From contig JBASWO010000069.1 in NCBI GenBank assembly GCA_049276515.1, positions 1 to 12,018 of the forward strand: a stretch of 12,018 bases of DNA. The letters are read 5' to 3'. Positions 1-5,948 of this stretch are shown here, piece after piece. The DNA is from JAATFY01 sp049276515 (lineage in GTDB: Bacteria > Pseudomonadota > Alphaproteobacteria > UBA9219). The notes under the pieces were generated by a model, which worked only from the letters and a program-made list of their open reading frames with translations, searched no databases and was not told where the DNA came from. The position numbers and the translations under genes were made by a program. The first letter of the stretch is position 1; each line of letters opens with the position of its first letter.

Positions 1-1
1 G

Positions 2-778
2 GTTAAGGAAAGCGAACACTACTCTATCCTCATTCCCCCGCCGGAACCAGCTCAGCCAGAAGCCCAAGATATTGAGTTGGATGTTGTCTTTGAAGATAAA
101 GACTTGCTCGTCATCAATAAACCCGCCGGCATGGTTGTGCACCCAGCGCCAGGTAACCGTGATCAAACACTCGTCAATGCTTTATTAGCTCATTGTGGAA
201 AGAGTTTAAGCGGGATTGGTGGTGTAGCGCGTCCCGGTATTGTTCATCGACTTGATAAAGACACCAGTGGTTTGATGGTGGTGGCAAAGAACGATGCAGC
301 GCATCAAGCACTCACCGCACAATTCTCAGATCGTAGTCTTAGCCGTATTTATCAAGCTGTGGTTTGGGGCGCGCCGACGCCTAAGACAGGTAAGATCGAA
401 GTACCCATAGGTCGGCATGCACGCGATAGAAAAAAACAAGCAGTCACTTCACGAGGTAAAACGGCTCTCACCTATTACACTGTCTTAGAGAATTTTTCTT
501 TAGCAAGTCTCGTGGAATGTAAATTAGCGACGGGACGCACACACCAAATTCGTGTTCATTTAGCCCATATAAAACACCCCGTTATTGGTGATCCTGTCTA
601 CGGCGCTAACAAAACACGCATGAAGGGAAATGAAGAATTATGTACTTTTCCAAGACAGGCGCTTCATGCGGCACAATTGCAGTTCATTCATCCACGTAGT
701 AAAAAGTCCTTACGCTTTTTAGCCAAACTTCCAAAAGACATGGCAGATCTTCTCAAAGCGTTACGTCGTAACACTTGA
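2..778 (+). CDS. rluD: RluD-type large-subunit rRNA pseudouridine synthase, 5' end outside window
   Basis: An RluA/RluD-family enzyme that isomerises uridine to pseudouridine in RNA; in E. coli RluD acts on helix 69 of 23S rRNA. The frame is open from base 2, so the gene starts before the window and about 258 residues are visible; the TTG at 77 is internal. The visible part opens with the linker that follows an S4 RNA-binding domain, which must lie upstream. The catalytic core then runs from about base 80. The family signature GIVHRLDKDTSGL is at 239-277, with the catalytic Asp at 254-256. Later conserved blocks are TGRTHQIRVH (about 529-558) and the IGDPVYG segment (about 583-603). rpoH follows on the same strand after 69 bases, the usual alphaproteobacterial order, and I see no clear terminator between them. 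The family call is very secure. The paralogue (RluD rather than RluA or RluC) rests on the sequence style and the rpoH neighbour. Confidence 0.93.
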   Translation, partial: VKESEHYSILIPPPEPAQPEAQDIELDVVFEDKDLLVINKPAGMVVHPAPGNRDQTLVNALLAHCGKSLSGIGGVARPGIVHRLDKDTSGLMVVAKNDAAHQALTAQFSDRSLSRIYQAVVWGAPTPKTGKIEVPIGRHARDRKKQAVTSRGKTALTYYTVLENFSLASLVECKLATGRTHQIRVHLAHIKHPVIGDPVYGANKTRMKGNEELCTFPRQALHAAQLQFIHPRSKKSLRFLAKLPKDMADLLKALRRNT

Positions 779-847
779 TTATATAGATATTTCAATACGT
801 TATAGTTAGACACACTCTTGCCCCATATATAATGCTAATAAATCACG
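779..847 (+). promoter_or_regulatory. rluD-rpoH intergenic region with possible overlapping rpoH promoter elements
   Basis: TATAAT at 828-833 matches the vegetative -10 consensus and is preceded by TAGACA at 807-812 (five of six to TTGACA), but the 15-base spacer is short. Overlapping it, CCCATAT at 822-828 matches the -10 core of sigma-32 promoters (CCCATnT), although I find no convincing CTTGAA at the right distance upstream. A start a few bases after the -10 would leave an rpoH leader of only about 8 bases. No Shine-Dalgarno sequence is visible before the rpoH ATG, which fits a near-leaderless message. This is motif reading only; transcription could also run through from rluD. Confidence 0.35.
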
Positions 848-1750
848 ATGAACGCACCATTACGCACACTTCCTATTCTTAAAGGCGAAGGCAATCTCGC
901 TCTTTATTTGCGTGATATCAAAAAATTCCCACTCCTTGAAAAGGATGAGGAATATATGCTCGCCAAATCCTGGAAAGAGCATGGTGATTTGGACGCAGCC
1001 CACACTTTGGTGACAAGTCACTTACGTCTCGTCGCCAAAATTGCCATGGGTTATCGCGGCTATGGGTTACCTCTCGCCGATCTTATTGCTGAAGGCAATG
1101 TTGGCATGATGCAAGCCGTTAAGCGTTTTGATCCTGAACGTGGCTTTCGCCTCGCGACCTATGCGATGTGGTGGATACGCGCTTCGATCCAAGAATATAT
1201 TTTGCACTCCTGGTCGCTTGTCAAAATTGGTACGACAGCTGCACAGAAAAAACTTTTCTTTAATCTGCGGCGCCTGAAGGGCGAAATGAAGGCTATTGAT
1301 GATGGTGATTTATCGCCTGAGATGGTCACACAAATCTCACAACGCTTAGACGTCTCAGCAGAAGAAGTGGTGAATATGAATCGCCGCATGCTCGGCGGTG
1401 GCGATCAATCCCTGAATGCGCCTTTGCGCGCTGATGCGGATGGCGAAGGTGAATGGCAAGATTGGCTCGTCGATCAAACCGAAAGCGCTGAGCAGCGCCT
1501 CGGAGAAGAGCAGGAGTTAGATCGTCGCAACCTTCTTCTTAGTAAGGCCATGCAAGGTCTTAACCCACGAGAGCGTGATATCATTACAGCCCGTAGGCTT
1601 AAAGAAAATCCAGCTACACTTGAAGATCTATCGCAACGTTTTGGTGTTAGCCGTGAACGCGTACGGCAAATTGAAGTACGAGCCTTTGAAAAACTGCAGA
1701 AAAATATTAAACTTGCGGCTGAAAAAGAAGGCCTGATTAACGCGAATTAG
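848..1750 (+). CDS. rpoH: RNA polymerase heat-shock sigma factor RpoH (sigma-32)
   Basis: An alternative sigma factor of the sigma-70 family that directs RNA polymerase to heat-shock and proteostasis promoters. At 300 residues it is full length for alphaproteobacterial RpoH. Region 1.2/2 spans about residues 15-115, with the aromatic -10 recognition stretch RLATYAMWWIRASIQEYI at 101-118. The RpoH box QKKLFFNLR is at 133-141; it is the feature that separates RpoH from RpoD and RpoS types and is involved in core binding. Region 4.2 has a helix-turn-helix around 257-288 containing GVSRERVRQIE, which recognises the -35 element. The ATG at 848 gives the expected N-terminus, but no Shine-Dalgarno is evident. 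Upstream is rluD; the 3' end overlaps the stop of the opposing membrane protein gene by four bases. Many alphaproteobacteria carry two rpoH paralogues and one copy cannot be classed further here. Confidence 0.97.
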   Translation: MNAPLRTLPILKGEGNLALYLRDIKKFPLLEKDEEYMLAKSWKEHGDLDAAHTLVTSHLRLVAKIAMGYRGYGLPLADLIAEGNVGMMQAVKRFDPERGFRLATYAMWWIRASIQEYILHSWSLVKIGTTAAQKKLFFNLRRLKGEMKAIDDGDLSPEMVTQISQRLDVSAEEVVNMNRRMLGGGDQSLNAPLRADADGEGEWQDWLVDQTESAEQRLGEEQELDRRNLLLSKAMQGLNPRERDIITARRLKENPATLEDLSQRFGVSRERVRQIEVRAFEKLQKNIKLAAEKEGLINAN

Positions 1751-2241
1751 CCACCGCGTATAATTTTATCGACCGGTTTTGTGGTCGCAACTTCTGGGCC
1801 CCAGGCTGCTTTCAACTGTTCCAAATTACTCTTCAAGGTTTTTAAACGGATTTCCGCACGCGCCAAGGTAACAGAGGTCATCGCTTGTGGAACGGCAAAG
1901 ACGATGAGCTGACCAATGCCTGCTGCACCTAACATCACTAGCCAGTTCGAGGGTTCGCGCAAAATATGGAATACATATTCCATTGTTTGACCCTTCATCC
2001 ATAAATCAATCACAAAGGGTGTTGTTCCTGCTGCATTCATAAAACCAATAGCTGAGGCAGAAGAATGATTTTTGTCGGTGTCAGTCAGGAGCGCAATAAA
2101 AGTTGGAAACATACCAATAAGGAGCAAGGTATAAGTTGGCATCATAAAGGGAACAGAAAGACCAAAGAGGATCATGAGTAAAATAAAGCCAGCCTTACCG
2201 CCTTTTTTGTTTCCTTCTGCCGTTTTTTGTTCTTCAGCCAT
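1747..2241 (-). CDS. small multi-pass membrane protein of unknown function, partner of the pseudokinase gene
   Basis: I do not recognise a function. From the ATG at 2241 the product has 164 residues. It begins with a short Lys/Glu-rich hydrophilic segment (1-16), followed by a helical hairpin of two closely spaced hydrophobic stretches (about 17-33 and 37-52). A polar and amphipathic stretch comes next, then a third hydrophobic stretch (about 98-122), and finally a charged helical tail with ARAEIRLKTLKSNLEQLKAAWG, which looks able to form a short coiled coil. An upstream in-frame GTG at 2250 is possible, but the ATG has the well-placed ribosome binding site. The gene lies nine bases downstream of the pseudokinase stop, so the two are almost certainly one operon and translationally coupled. 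From memory, similar small proteins occur in Rhodospirillales genomes, sometimes under the unlikely label acyl-CoA synthetase; nothing here resembles an adenylating enzyme. Its end overlaps the rpoH stop by four bases. Confidence 0.85.
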   Translation of the reverse strand: MAEEQKTAEGNKKGGKAGFILLMILFGLSVPFMMPTYTLLLIGMFPTFIALLTDTDKNHSSASAIGFMNAAGTTPFVIDLWMKGQTMEYVFHILREPSNWLVMLGAAGIGQLIVFAVPQAMTSVTLARAEIRLKTLKSNLEQLKAAWGPEVATTKPVDKIIRGG

Positions 2242-2245
2242 AGTG

Positions 2246-2252
2246 CCCACCT
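2246..2252 (-). promoter_or_regulatory. ribosome binding site of the small membrane protein, overlapping the kinase stop codon
   Basis: On the minus strand AGGTGG lies four to five bases ahead of the ATG at 2241 and shares bases with the TAG stop (2253-2251) of the kinase-like gene. This decides the start in favour of the ATG over the GTG at 2250, which falls inside the site, and suggests translational coupling of the two genes. Confidence 0.6.
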
Positions 2253-4272
2253 AAAGTGTAATGCTTTGCCAAATGGCGCGACAGACAGCCACCATGACAA
2301 AAAGAATTGCTACAAAACTACTGAGAGAAGCCGCCATGGGCTTACCGGTTGTGCGTAACACAATATCACGGTTAGCCAATTTGTTTTCGATATGAGCAAT
2401 CTCTTTGAGGGTGCTGAGATAGAGCATACGTGCTGCTGTGAATTCTTGACGATCTTGCTCGACCCGCCGGTTGTCATCCACCAAACGTAAAAGGGCGATC
2501 AAATCGCCCCGCTGAGCGACTTCACGCACTTGAATTTGCAGTTTCTCTTTTAGCCCTTTGCCAAGGAAGCGTTGGATGCTCGCTTCAACCATAGGCAAGA
2601 GCCATTGCGCTAGATTAGGCAGGGAATCGGGGCCATAGCGCTGTTGCATTTCACCATAAAGTTTTAAAAGGGCCAAGCCTTTGCGTGGTGATCCATCGGT
2701 GAGTGACATGGGCTCAAAGAGATTCTCACTGCGTCGATCGCGGACAACAAGGAAAGCAGCAATATGACGATCAATGGGCTCGGGCGGCCTGTTTCCGGAT
2801 ACAGCAACGCGCTCAAGTGCAGAGAGCAAGCTTTTTGGCGAATTCACATAATGGGATCGCACAATAGGACTGAGACAGGGGAGGGATTGATTGAGTTCAT
2901 AAAGAACCCGCTCAATACCAAACCCAAATCCTGCTTTTTCAATCACCCCGCGCATCCGTTCAAACTGCTGGGCCAAAGGCACAAGTTCAGTTTTGACTTC
3001 TTTTTGCATTTCTACCCAAAAGGTCACCAATTGGGTTGCAATAATTTCGGAGAGTGCAGAGATATTGGTGCCGGTGAGAATGGCATCCGTTAGTAAATTG
3101 GCGATACCATGTGGCATGACAGATAAGCCGCGATAGCGAATGGGGCCAACGCGGTCGAGTGCAATGCAAATACGCGAGACAAGCTGTTCTTCATAGCTAA
3201 CATTCTTACCGATATCCTTGACGCTGTTTTTTGCATCTTCAAGATCAGAAACTCTGTCGGCATCGGCCATGGCACGGTGTAACCATTTATCGAGTGCACC
3301 GCTTTCGACCAATTGTGCGGCAGCACCTACATTTACGGCTAGGGCCGATGCAAGGGGCCGCATTTGCCAATACTCTTTGCCCGCAAATTCAATATGTCTT
3401 GTGGCTCTACGACCGGCATCGGTGTTTTTAGGCGTGAGACGGCGACCGCTTAGCCATTGATCAATATCTGTCGCGGTCCAGCGCTGTTTTGCGTCGTCCG
3501 TTAAGAGGCCGCGCAACAACTCTGTTTGTCCTGGCGATAAACGACGATTACCTATCAGGGCATTGAAGGTTCCGCGCTCATTCTTCATTTGCAGAATGGC
3601 AGCGTCATCCATGCCGGCTAAAGGATTTTGGCCTAGAATCATAAAAACAAGTGTCACGCCGAAAGCGTAGCAATCGTCAGTATGTGAGCCGTTGCCGCGG
3701 CCATTGGGCATACTCAAGCCGCGCTCAAGTGTCTCAAATAAAACAGGCTGACCTACACCTGGGGGTGAGGAAAGGCAGTCACCCAATTGAGGGGCTGCAG
3801 AACCACCGATGCGCCAAAAAATATTGGTGGGACGGATAGCGTGATGAATAACGCCAGTGCGCTCAAACTCAGCGAGTGCACCTACGATGGGCGTAATAAA
3901 AGATGTGTTGAGGGCATCTTCACCCAAAGCCTGGATGGGCTCGTCCAATGAATTCATCATGCGCGGAGAGGCCGGCATGGCATAAGCGAAAGTATAATAA
4001 TGTTGATCGTTCGGCCAATGCACGACACCGCTTTCAATCAGACGCAACATGCTAGGGTGATCAACATTACGCATGCCCGCCAACATATCGGTGCGGGGTT
4101 GAAGGCCAGCGTTACAGACAATGGCTACCATATCTGTGCTCGCTTCGTTTTTAGCGCGAGCCGCAAAAGCTTGACCAGCAATCGTATTCAACTCAGCGAG
4201 CGGAGCGCTGCCAATGATCTCGATGCGTGAGCCGAGAAGAATGCCACCAGGTGTTGAACTTTGATAAGCCAT
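2251..4272 (-). CDS. membrane-anchored protein kinase-like protein (probable pseudokinase)
   Basis: A 673-residue protein with a kinase-fold N-terminal third. The C-lobe pattern is clear: GVIHHAIRPTNIFW at 140-153 aligns with the catalytic loop (HRDxKPxN), then GDCL at 164-167 aligns with DFG, and DDCYAFGVTLVFMILGQNPL (199-218) matches the helix F region (DxYSLGVTL). Key residues are missing. HRD reads HHA (143-145) so the catalytic base is Ala, the DFG position reads DCL (165-167), there is no glycine-rich loop, and the beta-3 Lys position reads Cys in VAIVC (49-53). Only the Asn150 and Asp165 metal-ligand positions survive. Phosphotransfer is therefore unlikely and a scaffold or sensing role is inferred. 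Residues about 300-640 are mostly helical with no domain I recognise. One hydrophobic helix at about 649-667 ends the protein, giving a tail-anchored layout with the kinase fold in the cytoplasm. It follows rpoN on the same strand after 99 bases. No strong Shine-Dalgarno precedes the ATG. Confidence 0.85.
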   Translation of the reverse strand: MAYQSSTPGGILLGSRIEIIGSAPLAELNTIAGQAFAARAKNEASTDMVAIVCNAGLQPRTDMLAGMRNVDHPSMLRLIESGVVHWPNDQHYYTFAYAMPASPRMMNSLDEPIQALGEDALNTSFITPIVGALAEFERTGVIHHAIRPTNIFWRIGGSAAPQLGDCLSSPPGVGQPVLFETLERGLSMPNGRGNGSHTDDCYAFGVTLVFMILGQNPLAGMDDAAILQMKNERGTFNALIGNRRLSPGQTELLRGLLTDDAKQRWTATDIDQWLSGRRLTPKNTDAGRRATRHIEFAGKEYWQMRPLASALAVNVGAAAQLVESGALDKWLHRAMADADRVSDLEDAKNSVKDIGKNVSYEEQLVSRICIALDRVGPIRYRGLSVMPHGIANLLTDAILTGTNISALSEIIATQLVTFWVEMQKEVKTELVPLAQQFERMRGVIEKAGFGFGIERVLYELNQSLPCLSPIVRSHYVNSPKSLLSALERVAVSGNRPPEPIDRHIAAFLVVRDRRSENLFEPMSLTDGSPRKGLALLKLYGEMQQRYGPDSLPNLAQWLLPMVEASIQRFLGKGLKEKLQIQVREVAQRGDLIALLRLVDDNRRVEQDRQEFTAARMLYLSTLKEIAHIENKLANRDIVLRTTGKPMAASLSSFVAILFVMVAVCRAIWQSITL

Positions 4273-4371
4273 GATGAGGCCGGGTCGAGATGGAGGTTAA
4301 GTTACGGCAGATACGAAAGAGACGGCTAGGCTAAGAAAAGCAGGCTAATAAAGCGTAAATTTGACACTTTG
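4273..4371 (-). other. rpoN to pseudokinase intergenic region
   Basis: Ninety-nine bases between two same-strand genes. I see no clear terminator for rpoN and no confident promoter for the kinase-like gene. The only pattern is AGGCTAA (plus-strand reading) at 4328-4334 and again at 4342-4348, a 14-base step, with a partial GGCTA at 4324-4328. That could be a binding-site pair or chance. Read-through from rpoN remains possible. Confidence 0.3.
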
Positions 4372-5862
4372 TTACTCCTTCAGGGCTCTACGACGTTGGG
4401 CAGAAGATCCAATATTCATAGCTTCCCTATATTTGGCGACCGTACGACGGGCTATATCAATGCCTTCGCCTTTAAGGATATCCGTGATGCTGTCGTCTGA
4501 GAGGACGTCTTTTTGGGTTTCAGCTTCGATAAGGGCACGGATACGATCACGCACTGATTCGGATGAAACGGTTTCACCTCCATCATTGCGTGCTAAAGCC
4601 GTGGTAAAGAAATATTTCAATTCAAAAAGGCCGCGCGGTGTAGCGATATATTTATGCTGTGTGACGCGACTAACCGTCGATTCGTGCATTTCAACAGCAG
4701 CTGCAATATCTCGCAAAATGAGAGGGCGGAGATGCTGCACGCCATGAACAAAAAACTTATCTTGTTGTCGTACAATCTCAGCCGCCACTTTAATAATAGT
4801 CGTCGCGCGCTGATTAAGAGCTTTAACAAGCCAGTTTGCTTGTTGCCACCGTTCACTCAAATAATCTTTGTCAGTTTTACTGCGCGCAGATGTCTGTATC
4901 TGCGCATAGTAACGTTCATTAGCTAAGACACGCGGTAGATTGTCATTATTGAGCTCGACATGCCAACCGCCGCCAGGCAACGGTTTGAGCATAACATCAG
5001 GAACAATCGGAGGAGCAACGTCGGCTGTAAAGCTAAGGGCAGGTTTCGGATTGAGTTGTTTGATTTCAGCAATCATGCCGGCCAAATCTTCAGCATCAAC
5101 CGAGCAGAGTTTCATCAATGCATTTTTTTCACGTTTTGCTAGCAAATCAAGATTTTGCAGCAAGATTTCCATGGCGGGATCAAGGCGGTTTTTTTCCTTT
5201 AATTGCAGCGCTAAACATTCTTGAAGGGAGCGGGCAAAAAGACCGGGGGGATCAAAACACTGCAATTGTTTGATAACTTCTGCAAAATGTTCGGGTGTGG
5301 CACCTAACTGCGTGCGTACAAGTTCAAGATCTGAAGGTAAGTAACCAGCTTCATCAAGCAATTCGACAAGAGCAGCGGCAATAAAGCGATCACCTGGATC
5401 AATAAAATCAACATGGATTTGACCAAGAATATGATCACGTAAGCTAGGTTTCTCAGCAACATTCTGTGCGGCTGAAAATTCATCATCGCCATCAAAAGAG
5501 CCACCTGGTCCTGAGGCTGAAAAGCTTTCGTCGCCATTAAAACCATCTTGGGACCAAACATCCTCATTTTGTTCTGATGCGACTTCGTTGCTCTGACCCG
5601 AGAGAGGGGCTGGGTCGCTGCCAGGGGTACCAGGCGTATGGGCTTCAGCTTCAGTTGCTACATGCTCACGTAAGCTATCATCAACAGGATCATCACTGTC
5701 TTCGCCATCGCGCTCAAGAAGGGGGTTCTTCTCAATTTCTGAGGCAATGAACTCGCTGAGCTCTTGATTAGACATTTGCAGCAGCTTGATGGCCTGCTGC
5801 AATTGCGGCGTCATCACCAAGCTTTGCGTTTGTCTGATATCGAGGCGTTGCGTAAGAACCAT
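4372..5862 (-). CDS. rpoN: RNA polymerase sigma-54 factor RpoN
   Basis: The sigma-54 factor, which binds core RNA polymerase and -24/-12 promoters and needs an AAA+ enhancer-binding protein to open DNA. At 496 residues it is a normal full length. Region I, which interacts with activators and inhibits opening, is at 1-50 and opens with the Gln/Leu-rich sequence MVLTQRLDIRQTQSLVMTPQ. Region II (about 51-145) is long, acidic and Gly/Ser-rich. The core-binding domain follows, then a helix-turn-helix (around TVSRVTQHKYI) and the RpoN box ARRTVAKYRE at 471-480, which reads the -24 element. The ATG at 5862 gives the conserved family N-terminus. In many proteobacteria rpoN sits between lptB and hpf/ptsN; here its neighbours are a secreted protein gene and the pseudokinase instead. 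A sigma-54-like promoter motif lies 52-68 bases upstream on the opposite strand, which could mediate autoregulation. Confidence 0.98.
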   Translation of the reverse strand: MVLTQRLDIRQTQSLVMTPQLQQAIKLLQMSNQELSEFIASEIEKNPLLERDGEDSDDPVDDSLREHVATEAEAHTPGTPGSDPAPLSGQSNEVASEQNEDVWSQDGFNGDESFSASGPGGSFDGDDEFSAAQNVAEKPSLRDHILGQIHVDFIDPGDRFIAAALVELLDEAGYLPSDLELVRTQLGATPEHFAEVIKQLQCFDPPGLFARSLQECLALQLKEKNRLDPAMEILLQNLDLLAKREKNALMKLCSVDAEDLAGMIAEIKQLNPKPALSFTADVAPPIVPDVMLKPLPGGGWHVELNNDNLPRVLANERYYAQIQTSARSKTDKDYLSERWQQANWLVKALNQRATTIIKVAAEIVRQQDKFFVHGVQHLRPLILRDIAAAVEMHESTVSRVTQHKYIATPRGLFELKYFFTTALARNDGGETVSSESVRDRIRALIEAETQKDVLSDDSITDILKGEGIDIARRTVAKYREAMNIGSSAQRRRALKE

Positions 5863-5898
5863 GGGCCCTATGCTATGCCTCGAAAGTTAATGGATTAT

Positions 5899-5919
5899 TG
5901 CCAAAAACTTAATTTGGCA
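5899..5919. repeat. 7-base perfect inverted repeat in the rpoN upstream region
   Basis: TGCCAAA (5899-5905) and TTTGGCA (5913-5919) are exact inverse complements around a 7-base spacer. The right arm contains the -24 block of the sigma-54-like element. It could be an operator or a weak hairpin at the end of the upstream transcript. No T-run follows on the minus strand, so a rho-independent terminator is unlikely. Confidence 0.5.
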
Positions 5920-5930
5920 TCCTATTTGCA
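5914..5930 (+). promoter_or_regulatory. candidate sigma-54 (-24/-12) promoter element, facing away from rpoN
   Basis: The plus strand reads TTGGCATC-CTAT-TTGCA. Against the consensus YTGGCACG-N4-TTGCW it matches every position except the seventh and eighth bases of the -24 block, and the GG (5916-5917) to GC (5928-5929) gap is the required ten bases. Transcription would start near 5942 and run antisense into the 3' end of the secreted-protein gene; no plus-strand gene begins before 7102. The site is in the leader between that gene and rpoN, so bound sigma-54 holoenzyme could also block rpoN transcription. Sequence motif only. Confidence 0.5.
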
Positions 5931-5948
5931 TATAACGCTGGAAGGATC

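Noticed and set aside
77..79. TTG as the start of the pseudouridine synthase
   Set aside because: The same frame is open to base 2 and encodes the linker expected before the catalytic domain, so the true start is upstream of the window.
774..779. CTTGAT resembling a sigma-32 -35 element near the rluD stop
   Set aside because: It is about 42 bases from the CCCATAT -10-like sequence, far beyond the usual spacing.
2242..2250. GTG at 2250 as the start of the small membrane protein
   Set aside because: It falls inside the AGGTGG ribosome binding site that is well placed for the ATG at 2241.
2764..3093. Plus-strand open frame of 109 codons inside the kinase-like gene
   Set aside because: It lies wholly antisense within a well-supported coding region and shows no recognisable protein features. 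The same holds for other antisense frames in rpoN and the macroglobulin gene.
4361..4366. TTGACA on the plus strand, a consensus -35 element
   Set aside because: No -10 follows at suitable spacing and it would transcribe antisense through rpoN.
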